NCBI GenBank assembly: GCA_018433775.1
Contig: JAHDQN010000033.1
Span: forward strand, 1 to 64,000
DNA: 64,000 bases
Direction: 5' to 3'
Origin: Deltaproteobacteria bacterium
Lineage (GTDB): Bacteria > Desulfobacterota > Desulfomonilia > UBA1062
Shown here: piece after piece, positions 27,101-36,767 of the stretch
Position numbering within the stretch: position 1 is the first letter of the stretch
Layout of the letters: every line of letters begins with the position of its first letter
The notes under the pieces: generated by a model
Seen by the model: the letters and a program-made list of their open reading frames with translations, nothing else
The model's database searches: none
What the model was told of the DNA's origin: nothing
Program-made: the position numbers and the translations under genes

Positions 27101-27128
27101 ATTAGAATATTCGTTCATAAAAAGTCAA
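27101..27128 (-). promoter_or_regulatory. Sigma-70-type promoter of the tetR/RND operon with overlapping palindrome
   Basis: On the minus strand TTGACT (27123-27128), a 16-nt spacer and TCTAAT (27101-27106) form a promoter. The perfect 8-nt palindrome GAATATTC overlaps the spacer and -10 region and may be part of the repressor's operator. Confidence 0.6.
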
Positions 27129-27265
27129 GGATATTCCCAGGCAGATGCTGACGGCCATAAAAACGAAACACCCTTGGAGAAGGGGCGACAGGGAAACTGA
27201 AAAAAACCGGGTCGCCTGAAAATGTCCGGCCGATGCCGTGCATTCCGGAAGGCCGGTGAGCGGCC

Positions 27266-28549
27266 TTATGCCAGAGAATGGAACACGAGGCCGGAGGGAA
27301 CCTGTGGGTGGAAGAGCACAGAATTCTGGGGAAGCCTGACACCGGTTTCCGAAATCTCCATGATGCTCTCGATCCCGATGGGATTGTGGAGAAAGGCAAT
27401 ATCCGCCCTTCCCTTGGACACCAGGTTGAGCGCCTCCTCCGCGGAGCTGGTGTAGAAGATGCGGCTGCCCTCATCGGCGTGGCTGATCCCGAGAACGGGC
27501 TGCAAAATGCTCTCGTGGAGGATGGTGAGCGCCATATCCATGAGCCGGGGATGCAGGGGCGCGGGCAGGAAGCGATCGAAGTCCGCATCCCGCGAGAGCT
27601 CCAGCAGATAGTATCTGGGAATGCCTTTGACGAACAGGCCCAGGTGGCCCATTCCGCCCTTGTTCAGGGCAGAAAGGAAACCCTTGCGGTTGTCGTAGGG
27701 GATCATGTTGAATATTTCCTTGATCCGGTACTCCAGATCCACGAGGCCCACGCCCATGCTGTCGGGTATGACCCGGTGGACCGGGAGGATGGAGAGCCCC
27801 TCTTCCTGGTTCACCAGATACATCTGGATATAATCGAAGCCCTGGTTGCCGTCGTTCTTGCCGGTGGCCGCCCGCATGCGATCGCGGTATACGCGGGCCG
27901 TCTCGAAGCGGTGCTGGCCGTCGGCGATGAGCACCTTCCGGTTCTGCATGAGGCGGGCAAACATATCGATTGTTTCCTTCTCATGGATGACCCAGAGCCG
28001 GTGGGTCTCGCGGCGGGTGTCGAATTCCAGTGAAGGCTTGCCGAGGGAAAGCCGTACCTTTGTCTCGATGACCTTCTTCGGGTCGGAGTATATGCCGAAT
28101 ATCGAGCTCAGGTTCGTGTTGACTTCGCTCAGGAGACGCAGGCGGTCGAGCTTCGGAGCCTTGTTGGTGTGCTCGTAGAACCGGAAATGATTCTTTTCGC
28201 CGTCGTCCATACGCACGGACGCGATGACGCCCCGCCTCGTGAGGGTGTGCTCTCCCAGGCAATAAGTGTGCTCATGATAGTAGAGGGCCGGCTTCTCTTC
28301 CTGAACGAGGACCGACTCCTCCCTCCACTGCTTCAGAAAATCCCGTGCCCGGGTATAGCGGTTGTTCTCCCTGGTATCCTTGGGCAGCTGCCTGCCGAGA
28401 ACCAGCCTGACGGCGTTGTAGGGTGAGAGGGCGTAGAGATCGTCGACTTCAGGCAGACCCATGGCATCATACGGGGGGCAGACAGTCTTGCCGAGGTCCA
28501 CCTTCTCAGGGTTGTACCGTAATCCCCTAAAGGGCTGTACCCTGGGCAT
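27266..28549 (-). CDS. DUF1015-family protein
   Basis: A 427-residue cytoplasmic protein of the DUF1015 family, recognised by VQPFRGLRYNPEKV at the start, VCPPYDAM, the block HFRFYEHTNKAPKLDRLRLL, IADGQHRFETA and the C-terminal GIESIMEISETGVRLPQNSVLFHPQVPSGL. Length is normal for the family. The biochemical role is not settled as far as I know. It is the third of three minus-strand genes (hypothetical, kinase-like, DUF1015), with 98 nt to the kinase-like gene upstream. Confidence 0.85.
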   Translation of the reverse strand: MPRVQPFRGLRYNPEKVDLGKTVCPPYDAMGLPEVDDLYALSPYNAVRLVLGRQLPKDTRENNRYTRARDFLKQWREESVLVQEEKPALYYHEHTYCLGEHTLTRRGVIASVRMDDGEKNHFRFYEHTNKAPKLDRLRLLSEVNTNLSSIFGIYSDPKKVIETKVRLSLGKPSLEFDTRRETHRLWVIHEKETIDMFARLMQNRKVLIADGQHRFETARVYRDRMRAATGKNDGNQGFDYIQMYLVNQEEGLSILPVHRVIPDSMGVGLVDLEYRIKEIFNMIPYDNRKGFLSALNKGGMGHLGLFVKGIPRYYLLELSRDADFDRFLPAPLHPRLMDMALTILHESILQPVLGISHADEGSRIFYTSSAEEALNLVSKGRADIAFLHNPIGIESIMEISETGVRLPQNSVLFHPQVPSGLVFHSLA

Positions 28550-28647
28550 TCACCTTCTCCTTTCGTGCAGACATGCATGGGAACGCATACAGAGTGTGCG
28601 TATATATGGACTATCAGAAAAATTCAACTCCAACTTGTTTTTAGTGC

Positions 28648-29283
28648 TTACTTTCTAGGTGATCTCCGCGATTTTTTCACCATGTTCCGGATAAGACGGA
28701 GCGTCCGGGTGGGGAGCCACCAGGTGCTCAACCGTGCACCCAGGGAGAGCATTCGCTCTTCCTGCTCGTCGAGCAGCCGGGGCTGGAGCTTGTGCTTGAC
28801 CTTGGCAAAGCCCATCCAGTCGATGGCCTCGAAGGCCTTCCGGGGCGGCACGCTCCAGGGAATGTACAGGCAGGTGGCAAAGTCTACGAGATAGGGCCTG
28901 CCGTGCTCATCGATCCCGTAGTTCCTCCGGTTTCTCAGGTCGAGGTGAATGACGCCCCGCTGGTGCATTGCGGTGATGAGCTGCCTGAGGGACTCGAAAT
29001 ACGGGGCGCCTGGTGTATGGCGGGCCTCCTTGAGATTGGTCCCGCCCATGAAGCGGGTGACGAGGGTGAGCCGGTCCGGGCACGGCAGAAGATCGGGTAT
29101 TCCCGGCAAACCGGCCAGCCGGGAGTAGATGAATCGCTCCCACGTGATCAGGAAAAGCCCCATGATGCGGACAGGGAGCACGGCCTCGGAATAGCTCTTT
29201 TCCACCGCGGAGCATCCGTCCCAGGTGACCAGGTGGACCCGGGGCCCGTATCTGCGGTATTTTTTCAGGTCCTGATGCTCCAT
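28648..29283 (-). CDS. Small protein-kinase-like protein (KdkA/RIO-like fold)
   Basis: A 211-residue single-lobe-pair kinase-like protein. AVEKSY near residue 28 holds the candidate ATP-binding Lys, HLDLRNRRN near residue 114 matches the catalytic loop HxDxxxxN, and LVDFATC near 133 matches the metal-binding DFG with Ala for Gly. It lacks the length and activation segment of Hanks-type Ser/Thr kinases and resembles lipopolysaccharide-sugar kinases. It is followed by DUF1015 and preceded by a membrane-anchored hypothetical gene. Substrate could be a lipid A/KDO sugar or a protein; context does not decide. Confidence 0.72.
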   Translation of the reverse strand: MEHQDLKKYRRYGPRVHLVTWDGCSAVEKSYSEAVLPVRIMGLFLITWERFIYSRLAGLPGIPDLLPCPDRLTLVTRFMGGTNLKEARHTPGAPYFESLRQLITAMHQRGVIHLDLRNRRNYGIDEHGRPYLVDFATCLYIPWSVPPRKAFEAIDWMGFAKVKHKLQPRLLDEQEERMLSLGARLSTWWLPTRTLRLIRNMVKKSRRSPRK

Positions 29284-29310
29284 CGGGCCTCGTCCTTTAA
29301 GGCTTGGGGA

Positions 29311-29769
29311 TCACTGCGCCGGCGGATAGTCGCCGACCTTGAAGCAGGAAAACGGAATGGGAGACGACGAGTCCTTGACGACGGCCATTCCGTCGAGATG
29401 CTCCCGCGACTTGTCCATGGATCCCTTCAGGTTCAGGCTTGGCCCGTTGAGCTCCAGATTACCGTCCTGGCCCAGGGCTACAGTCATGGCGACTTCGATG
29501 TCCTCGGTCCGTCCCGTGACTGCCCCCCCTTCATCGATCATGAGCTCCAGGGTTCTGGTGACGCTCGGATAGTAGAGGTAGAGAACCCACTGGCCCTTGA
29601 GCATGTCCTGCGTAAAGGCTTCCTGGGGGATCTCGGTTATCTCCACGGTTTTCTTGCTCCGGGTAAGGGGCAGGATCGCCCAGTCGTTCTCAAAGACCCC
29701 CCAGAGGAGATGGACCAGGGGAAGGACGACAAAAATGCTGACCACGAGAATGATGCAAAGCTTTTTCAT
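29311..29769 (-). CDS. Membrane-anchored hypothetical protein
   Basis: A 152-residue protein not recognised. The N-terminus MKKLCIILVVSIFVVLPLV is a signal anchor or signal peptide, and the rest is a soluble, beta-rich domain with alternating hydrophobic strands (WVLYLYYPSVTRTLELMIDEGG). I placed the start at 29769, where GAGGGAAC precedes the ATG; the frame is open further upstream but lacks a ribosome-binding site. It lies 27 nt before the kinase-like gene and diverges from rnr. Confidence 0.6.
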   Translation of the reverse strand: MKKLCIILVVSIFVVLPLVHLLWGVFENDWAILPLTRSKKTVEITEIPQEAFTQDMLKGQWVLYLYYPSVTRTLELMIDEGGAVTGRTEDIEVAMTVALGQDGNLELNGPSLNLKGSMDKSREHLDGMAVVKDSSSPIPFSCFKVGDYPPAQ

Positions 29770-29877
29770 TTTGTTCCCTCGAAAAACATGGTGCTGAGCC
29801 TTATCTTCGATTATAGGTGATGTATCACCGGCGGGTGAAATATGCAAGGATAGTTGGCTTCCCCGGCAGAACGAACG

Positions 29878-31812
29878 ATGAAGATACAGGGAACGGTTCA
29901 CTGGAACCCCAAAGGCTTTGCCTTTGTCGTGCCTGAAAAAGGCCGCGACGATGTTTTCGTTCCGCCCGAGGGCCTCATGGGGGCCATGGACGGCGATCTG
30001 GTGGAGGTCTGGGCCTACCGGGAAAAAAAGGGCTTGCGGGGGGAAGTTCTCTCCATTCTCAGGCGGAGCCCGACCACGGTGAGCGGCACCTATCACAGCA
30101 GGAAGAAGTGGGGGGTGATCACCCCGTTCAAACCGTTCCCCTACACTATCGTGGTGCCCAACGAGCTCAAAGGCACGGTCAGGGACGGCGACGTAGTGAC
30201 GGCCATGGTGGAGAGCCCGCAGGGCGTCAGGAAGACCCGGTCGGTCACCGCCCGGATCGAGCGGCTCCTGGACATCCCCGAGGACACCGGTGACGATCTG
30301 AGGCTCGTGGCCGTGAAGTACAGCCTGCCCTGGCGCTTTCCCGAGGAGGTGGAAAAGGAGGCGCTCAAAACGTCAAAGGTCTCCATTCCCACCGAGCTCG
30401 CACGGCGCAGGGACCTGCGCGACCGGATTCTTTTCACCATCGACGGGGCCATGGCAAAGGATTTCGACGATGCCGTGGGAATCGAGCAGCTCCCCGACGG
30501 CACCTTTCTCATGACCGTTGCCATTGCGGACGTGGCCCACGTGGTCAAGCGGGACACCCCGCTTGACGTGGAGGCAAAGAACCGCGGCTTCAGCGTGTAC
30601 TTTCCCGAGGCTGCCATCCCCATGCTGCCCGAGGTCCTCTCCAACGGGATCATGAGCCTCAAGCCCCGGGAGGAGAGGCTCGCCATGGCAGTGGAGATCC
30701 ATCTGGGACCGCGGGGCAGGCTGCTGGACTTCGATTGCTTCGAGGCGGTCATCCGGTCCCGGGCCAGGCTCGTGTACGAGGAGCTCAACCCCTTCATCGA
30801 GAGGGGCTTTCCTCAAGATTATCCGGACATGGAGGTCGCGTCCCGCGTCATGGAGCTCCACCGGATGGCCGGACACCTTTACCGGAACCGGACGAGGAAG
30901 GGGGCACTCGATTTCGATATCTCGGAGGTGGGCATCACCATCGGCCACGACGGGGACGTGGACCGGATCTACCGGTACCGGCGGGGGCCTGCCGAGAGGC
31001 TCATCGAAGAATCCATGCTCCTGGCGAACCATGCGGTGTGCATGTTTCTGGAGAGTCACTCCATGCCGGTGCTCTACCGGGTCCATGAAAAGCCCAGGGC
31101 GGAGGATCTCCTGGCTCTCCTGGAGACCCTCAAAGAGATCGGTCTGCCCAAGGAGGAGTTTACGAACCTGAAGCAGGCGGTCCGCAGGGGCAGGGATCTC
31201 TCCCGGGCGCTCCAGCGCATCTCCGCCCTCTATCAGTCGACCCCGCTCCACAACTTCGTGAACCAGCACATCCTCCGGGCCCTCACCCGGGCACGGTACT
31301 GGTTCGAGGACCTCGAACACTTCGGGCTTGCCAGCACGTCGTACACACACTTCACCTCGCCCATCAGGAGGTACTCCGACCTCATCGTGCACCGGATACT
31401 GAAGATGACGCTGAAAGGCCGTGATATGAGCGAGAAGGAGATGAAGAAGCTCAAAGGATACCTGAAGTACATCGGGACCGAGATCTCGGAGAGGGAGAAA
31501 ACGACCGACGACGCCATGTTCGACGTGATCAGGCTCAAGACCGCGGCCTACATGCAGAGGCACGTCGGAGACGACTTCTCCGGGGTGGTCACCAGCATCC
31601 TGCCCTTCGGCATCTTCGTGGAGATCTTCGATCCGCCCTTCGACGGCCTGGTGACCCTCTCCGACATGGGGAGGGCGCGCATCGAGGAGGGCAGGGCCGT
31701 GAAGCTGAAAAAACGGACCATCTCCATCGGCGATATCATCAAGGTGAAGGTGGCCCGGGTGGATGCGCTCAAGGGGCACGTGGACTTCTCGCTCCTGCCC
31801 CCGGAGGCGTGA
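29878..31812 (+). CDS. rnr: Ribonuclease R family 3'-5' exoribonuclease
   Basis: A 644-residue processive exoribonuclease of the RNase II/R family that degrades structured RNA. Two cold-shock-type domains (GTVHWNPKGFAFVVPE and GTYHSRKKWGVITPF) precede the RNB catalytic domain, where IDGAMAKDFDDAVGIE carries the metal-binding aspartates and YTHFTSPIRRYSDLIVHR is the family signature. An S1 domain closes the protein (FSGVVTSILPFGIFVEIF). It is shorter than E. coli RNase R (about 810), lacking the N-terminal helix-turn-helix extension and the basic tail. The start is uncertain: ATG 29878 begins the conserved part, while a TTG at 29854 has AAGGA only 3 nt away. Confidence 0.93.
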   Translation: MKIQGTVHWNPKGFAFVVPEKGRDDVFVPPEGLMGAMDGDLVEVWAYREKKGLRGEVLSILRRSPTTVSGTYHSRKKWGVITPFKPFPYTIVVPNELKGTVRDGDVVTAMVESPQGVRKTRSVTARIERLLDIPEDTGDDLRLVAVKYSLPWRFPEEVEKEALKTSKVSIPTELARRRDLRDRILFTIDGAMAKDFDDAVGIEQLPDGTFLMTVAIADVAHVVKRDTPLDVEAKNRGFSVYFPEAAIPMLPEVLSNGIMSLKPREERLAMAVEIHLGPRGRLLDFDCFEAVIRSRARLVYEELNPFIERGFPQDYPDMEVASRVMELHRMAGHLYRNRTRKGALDFDISEVGITIGHDGDVDRIYRYRRGPAERLIEESMLLANHAVCMFLESHSMPVLYRVHEKPRAEDLLALLETLKEIGLPKEEFTNLKQAVRRGRDLSRALQRISALYQSTPLHNFVNQHILRALTRARYWFEDLEHFGLASTSYTHFTSPIRRYSDLIVHRILKMTLKGRDMSEKEMKKLKGYLKYIGTEISEREKTTDDAMFDVIRLKTAAYMQRHVGDDFSGVVTSILPFGIFVEIFDPPFDGLVTLSDMGRARIEEGRAVKLKKRTISIGDIIKVKVARVDALKGHVDFSLLPPEA

Positions 31813-32196
31813 ACCCCCAAGATCGCGTTCCGGGAGATGGCCCTTTCCAGGTCTTTCCGGGATCTCCGCGTATCCCGATCCGCTCTGAAACGGAAAAATG
31901 TGCGCTGCAACCTGCATATTCCCTGCGCCGGGTGATCGATCCCCGGTTGCCTGCCCGGCGCCGTTTTTCACCCGGCAACCCCAAGAGGATCGGCCGGGTT
32001 TCAGGGGCATGCGGCGCAGGCCGTTCTTGATTCCTCCTCCGCGCCCGCTACTTTAAGGACAAGAAGGCCGGATCTCATTTCCTTCTCGCAGGCGGTTCAG
32101 GGTCCGAGGTCTTGATGGAAGGTCCATGCCTTTGATGAGCGCGAACGTCTCATCCGGACACCTTTAAAAAATGAGCATACGTGAAGACGGACCGAG
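31813..32196. other. Intergenic stretch after rnr, no gene seen
   Basis: A GC-rich spacer before the hybrid kinase. A CCCGGCGCCG followed by TTTTT at about 31956-31971 could be a weak terminator for rnr, but no clean stem precedes it. No convincing coding frame. Confidence 0.35.
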
Positions 32197-34590
32197 ATGG
32201 AGAAATATCGCAGAAAAAACAGAAGAAACACACCCCGGGGAAATCCCGTCCCCGGTGACTTCCTCGACCGGCTCGGCATGGGGGCGATAAATCTGGACCG
32301 GGACTTGCGGATCACCGGGATAAACGCTGAGGCCGGGCTTCTCCTGCAGCAGCCCCGGGAACATTTCCTCAACCGGAGGCTTGCCGAGGCGCTGCCCGCC
32401 CAGCTCTCCGGTGAATTCGAAAAGGCCGCCCGGGAGGCGGTGCAGCACGGTTCTCCCTCAAGCTTTCCGGTACGCACCCAGTTGCCCGGCAGGCCGAGTC
32501 TTTTCGCACGCTGTGTGCCCGTGCACGACGGAGCCCTCATCGTGCTCGAGGACACGAGCGCACTCGTACCGCCGGCATTCGGGCATCCGGAGCAGGAAAA
32601 AGGGGAGGTGGAGAGGCTCTATGAGGAGATGGAGAGCGAGCTCATCAAGCTCGAGGCCGTACTCGAACAACTCCCCTCCGGAGTGATTATCGAAGAGGCC
32701 CCGTCGGGCAGGCTGCTCTACCACAACGCCCAGGGCGACAGGCTTCTCGGGCATCCTGTTGTCGAGACGCGGGACTACCGTGGCCGGAATTACGGCGCAC
32801 TCCACGAGGACGGCACCATGTACCGGCCCGAGGAGTATCCCATTGCCCGGGCACTCACCGGAGAGAACATCTCTGTCGAGGAGACGATCTACCGCCGGGG
32901 AGACGGCACGCGGATTTATCTCTCGATCAGCGCGGCGCCCATCAGGGACCTGGAAGGGGTCATTGTCGCGGCAGTGAGCATCTTCAACGACATCACCGAC
33001 CGCAAGCGCGCCGAGGAAGCGCTGAAGGAGAGCGAGGAGAAGCTCCGGAACATCGTGGAGAACAGCACCAATGTGTTCTACTCGCACACGCCCGACAACC
33101 GTCTGATCTACCTGAGCCCGCAGTTCGAAAAGATATTCGGGTACGATCCCAAAGACCGCATGCTTCTGTGGACGGAGACTCTCACCGACAATCCCGTCAA
33201 CCGCATAGGCATCGAGTCGACCAGCGAGGCGATCCGCACCGGCAGGCCCCAGCCCACTTACGAGCTGGAGCTCAAGGCCGGGGACGGCCGGAAGGTCTGG
33301 GTGGAGGTGAACGAGTCGCCGGTTGTCAGGGACGGCAGAACGGTCATGGTGGTGGGGGCCCTTCAGGACATTACCGAGCGCAAGAAGGCGGAGAAGGAGC
33401 GGATGGAGATGGAGCGGAGCTTCCAGCAGTCTCAGAAGCTCGAGAGCCTGGGCGTCATGGCGGGAGGCATTGCCCACGACTTCAACAACCTGCTCACCGC
33501 CATCCTCGGCAATCTGGACCTCGCGCTGATGGGCGGACCGGAGAATACCCGGTCAAGGGCCTTCATGGAGAAGGCCCGCCGGGCGACCCTGCGGGCATCC
33601 GACCTCACGAACCAGATGCTGGCATACTCCGGAAAAGGCAAGTTCCATGTCAGGAGCTTCAACCTGAGCGGGCTGGTGGAGGAGATGACCGAACTGCTCA
33701 AGGCGTCCATCGCCAAGACGGTGAGCCTGAACCTGAATACGGACCGGGACATACCCGACATCAAGGCAGATCCTACCCAGATCCAGCAGATCATCATGAA
33801 TCTCATCGTGAATGCCTCCGAGGCCATCGGCAGCCGGCCCGGTGTAGTGACGATCTCCACGGGGGTAAGGGACTGCGACGAGCACTGCCTTGCACAGAGC
33901 CGTCTGCGTGAAAAGCCCAGGCCGGGACGGTACGTGTTTCTGGAGGTCAGGGACACGGGATGCGGCATGGATGAAAAGACACTGGAGCGGCTTTTCGATC
34001 CCTTTTTCACCACCAAGTTCACGGGACGGGGGCTGGGCATGGCGGCCGTGCTCGGCATTGTGGAAGGGCACGGCGGGGCCATCGCGATTCAAAGCGAGCC
34101 CGGCAGGGGCACCACGGTCGAGGTCCTGTTTCCTGCGCAGTCCCCGGTGGAAAGGCCCGGCGTCCCGGGGGCGGCAAGAGGGCCTTTGGCCTCAGGCGCT
34201 CAAAGAGGGCGGGGCTATGTCTCTGAGACCGTGCTGGTGGTGGATGATGAGGACATGGTGCTCGATCTGTGCGCGGCCATGGTGGAGCAGCTCGGCTTCC
34301 GGGCGCTCAGGGCAACGGACGGGCGGGAGGCGCTGGAGGTGTTTCGGAGACACGCCGGGGAAGTCTCCCTGATCATCCTGGACCTGACCATGCCCAGGAT
34401 GGACGGGGTCGAGGCCTTTCACGAGATCAAGCGCATCCGGGGCGATGTCAGGGTGATCGTATCGAGCGGCTTCAGCGAGCAGGAGGTCTCCGGGCGCTTC
34501 GAGGGGGATGAGCCGTCGGGCTATATCAAGAAGCCTTTCGAGCTCAACCGCCTGCGGGAAAAGATCGGAGAGGTGCTGGAAAAAGGCTGA
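32197..34590 (+). CDS. PAS-domain hybrid histidine kinase with C-terminal receiver
   Basis: A 797-residue soluble hybrid kinase. Three PAS-type sensor domains occupy about residues 20-120, 150-275 and 285-405, the last two ending in the usual ITDRKRAEEAL and ITERKKAEKER linkers. The HisKA motif MAGGIAHDFNNLLTAILGN has the phospho-accepting His at residue 427. The ATPase domain follows (VNASEAIG, DTGCGM, GRGLGMAAVLGIVEGHGG). The receiver (about residues 675-795) has the phospho-acceptor Asp at 729 in IILDLTMPRMDG. No output domain is attached. It is convergent with another kinase, and no dedicated regulator is adjacent. Confidence 0.93.
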   Translation: MEKYRRKNRRNTPRGNPVPGDFLDRLGMGAINLDRDLRITGINAEAGLLLQQPREHFLNRRLAEALPAQLSGEFEKAAREAVQHGSPSSFPVRTQLPGRPSLFARCVPVHDGALIVLEDTSALVPPAFGHPEQEKGEVERLYEEMESELIKLEAVLEQLPSGVIIEEAPSGRLLYHNAQGDRLLGHPVVETRDYRGRNYGALHEDGTMYRPEEYPIARALTGENISVEETIYRRGDGTRIYLSISAAPIRDLEGVIVAAVSIFNDITDRKRAEEALKESEEKLRNIVENSTNVFYSHTPDNRLIYLSPQFEKIFGYDPKDRMLLWTETLTDNPVNRIGIESTSEAIRTGRPQPTYELELKAGDGRKVWVEVNESPVVRDGRTVMVVGALQDITERKKAEKERMEMERSFQQSQKLESLGVMAGGIAHDFNNLLTAILGNLDLALMGGPENTRSRAFMEKARRATLRASDLTNQMLAYSGKGKFHVRSFNLSGLVEEMTELLKASIAKTVSLNLNTDRDIPDIKADPTQIQQIIMNLIVNASEAIGSRPGVVTISTGVRDCDEHCLAQSRLREKPRPGRYVFLEVRDTGCGMDEKTLERLFDPFFTTKFTGRGLGMAAVLGIVEGHGGAIAIQSEPGRGTTVEVLFPAQSPVERPGVPGAARGPLASGAQRGRGYVSETVLVVDDEDMVLDLCAAMVEQLGFRALRATDGREALEVFRRHAGEVSLIILDLTMPRMDGVEAFHEIKRIRGDVRVIVSSGFSEQEVSGRFEGDEPSGYIKKPFELNRLREKIGEVLEKG

Positions 34591-34632
34591 TCCTTCCGTT
34601 CACATGACCTGGCGGAGCCGGCCCTTACGGGC

Positions 34633-35919
34633 TTACCGGTCTCCTGGGATCGGCTGAAGGGATCGACTGATCGCACTTTTGAGCTCATCGATACCGGCGG
34701 GCTTTACGAGAAATTCGCGGATTCCCATCTCCCGCGCCTTGCGCTCGTCCATCACGTCACTGAATCCGGTGCTCAGGATGACGGGGGTATCCGGTCTGAC
34801 GGCCAGGAGCTTGGTGGTGAACTCGGCGCCGGTCATGCGCGGCATGGTCAGATCGGTGATGACGAGATCGAATTCCTGGGGCGACCTGGTGAACATATCG
34901 AGCGCCTCCACGCTGTCGTTCACCGCGGCCACATCATAGCCCAGCCTTTTGAGCACCCGCTGGATGCTGGAGAGGATGATGTCTTCGTCATCCACCAGGA
35001 GGATCCTCTTCTTCCCCCGCAGCTTCGGAGCCTCAACGGGTTCGGGTCGCTCCACCCGTTTCGGGCCCTCATGCGCCGGGAGACGGACGATGAACCGCGA
35101 GCCCTTTCCCGGTTCGCTCTCGACCGTAATCTCGCCCCCGTGGTCCTCGACCATCCCCCGGGTGATGGCAAGTCCCAGAACCGTGCTTCTGCCGGTTGAT
35201 CCGGAGGAGTACGAGGGGTCGAAGATATGCTCCATCGACTCGCGGGACATGCCCTTTCCCGTGTCGCTTACCGAGAGCTCCAGGTACGGGCCTTCCACTT
35301 CCCGGGGATGATCGGGACTCGTGACGGGGCGGACACGGGAGAGGTTCACCTCGATGGTGCCCGGTTCGTTGCCGATGGACTCCGCCGCATTGCGCACCAG
35401 GTTCATGATGATCTGCCGGAGCTGCTGGGGATCGACCATGACGACGTCACGGGTCACGTCCAGGTGCTGCCTGAGCTCAATACCATCGGGGAGGGTCGAC
35501 TGCAGGGAATCGAGGGTCTGCCGGATCAGGGGTTTGATCTCCAGCGGATTCCGCTCGCGCTCGCCCCGTCTGCTGAAGGTGAAGATCTGATTCACCAGGT
35601 CTTTCTGACGGCGCGCGGCGCTGAGCATCTGCTCGAGGATCTGATGGGCCGTGCTCTTCTGCGGCAGATCCTCCAGCAGGACCTCGGCATCGATGATGAT
35701 GGGGTAGAGCATGTTGTTGATGTCATGGGCGATCTCGCCGGAAAGCCTGCCCAGGAAATCCATTCTCTGAATCTCGCCAAGCCGCTTTTCCAGGGCCTTT
35801 TTTTCTTCTTCTATCCGCCGGTATCCCGACAGCAGCCGGTCCATCTCGGCAATCTGCCTTTTTGCCTCTGCCAGCTCGCGTACGAGCTGTTCTTTCGATT
35901 GTTTTGCGGATTCCGTCAT
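34633..35919 (-). CDS. Histidine kinase with C-terminal receiver, no sensor domain
   Basis: A 428-residue protein. A short coiled coil (residues 1-50) leads straight to the HisKA motif LSGEIAHDINNMLYPI with His at residue 65. The ATPase domain has VRNAAESIG, VSDTGKGM and a divergent G2 box, TGRSTVLGLAITRGMV, where GTGLGL is expected. The C-terminal receiver has its Asp at residue 356 in VITDLTMPRM. With no sensor domain it may take its signal from a partner through the coiled coil. It faces the PAS hybrid kinase tail to tail with only 42 nt between. Confidence 0.9.
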   Translation of the reverse strand: MTESAKQSKEQLVRELAEAKRQIAEMDRLLSGYRRIEEEKKALEKRLGEIQRMDFLGRLSGEIAHDINNMLYPIIIDAEVLLEDLPQKSTAHQILEQMLSAARRQKDLVNQIFTFSRRGERERNPLEIKPLIRQTLDSLQSTLPDGIELRQHLDVTRDVVMVDPQQLRQIIMNLVRNAAESIGNEPGTIEVNLSRVRPVTSPDHPREVEGPYLELSVSDTGKGMSRESMEHIFDPSYSSGSTGRSTVLGLAITRGMVEDHGGEITVESEPGKGSRFIVRLPAHEGPKRVERPEPVEAPKLRGKKRILLVDDEDIILSSIQRVLKRLGYDVAAVNDSVEALDMFTRSPQEFDLVITDLTMPRMTGAEFTTKLLAVRPDTPVILSTGFSDVMDERKAREMGIREFLVKPAGIDELKSAISRSLQPIPGDR

Positions 35920-36446
35920 GTCCCTGCCCCGGTCTTGAGTGCCGCTGGAAGCATCATGTCCTGCGCATCCTTCATTCTCCGATCATATGGTAAAAAACGA
36001 AGCCTTCTATCTTTAAGATGTTACCCGGTGTGAACGGTTTTTCAACACCCCCTTCGAAATCAGGCGGGGCTGAAGACCGGCCGCAGATGAGGAATGATCC
36101 AGTCCTGCGATCACGGAATTTCTACGATGCGACACGAGCCGGGCTTGTCGATTCACTCATCGGTGGAACGAGAGGAAGAACATCGTCTGAGACCATTTGG
36201 AGAGGTACGCTCTCCGGGTCTGTCCGGAACAGGGGAAAGGGGGTCGGAGGGTCCCTTGAAATATCAGGGTTCATTGCCATTATAAAAAAGAGAAGTTGTT
36301 CTTGATAATGCGTGTTACTCAATGACCGCAGGGAGAAAAACCAGTCCCTTTGACGATCCACAAGACTTCAGAAGCAAAAGGGCTCTCTTCAGACGATGCT
36401 GTGGCAGCCTCTTCCACCGGACTGAAGGAGGGATGGGGAGGAAGAA
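35920..36446. other. Intergenic stretch, no gene seen
   Basis: A 527-nt divergent spacer between the kinase and the small gene at 36447. Short open frames here have no ribosome-binding site or family resemblance. The TTGAAA near 36256 and TATAAA near 36280 may be a loose plus-strand promoter. Confidence 0.35.
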
Positions 36447-36764
36447 GTGATAAGCGTCTTATCTCAGGTGATTGATCTGGATCTGCATGCGTCGGACATA
36501 GAACTGCTTCAGGAAATGATCGATATGTACCATCCGGAGGGGATGGATCTGGTCGATGAAAGATATCTGACCGATGACAGGAAAGATCCGGCGAAAAAAA
36601 TACCATTGCCCAAGGCCCTGGAGGAATGGGTAAAGGCGATGAGCAATAAATATCACGACAGAAGGTTCGTGCTTGCATTGACGAGAAAAGTGCTCGAGAA
36701 AATGGGCTACTTCCCGCACGACCCGGACGATGCCCCCGGGCCCGTATACAAGGAAATCCACTAA
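36447..36764 (+). CDS. Small hypothetical protein
   Basis: I do not recognise this 105-residue acidic protein. It looks all-helical, with DLDLHASDIELLQEMIDMYHPEGMDLVDERYL followed by a Lys/Glu-rich second half ending PGPVYKEIH. The GTG start at 36447 has GGGGAGGAAG just upstream, which supports translation. It is convergent with livF, only 3 nt from its stop. Confidence 0.6.
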   Translation: MISVLSQVIDLDLHASDIELLQEMIDMYHPEGMDLVDERYLTDDRKDPAKKIPLPKALEEWVKAMSNKYHDRRFVLALTRKVLEKMGYFPHDPDDAPGPVYKEIH

Positions 36765-36767
36765 GGC

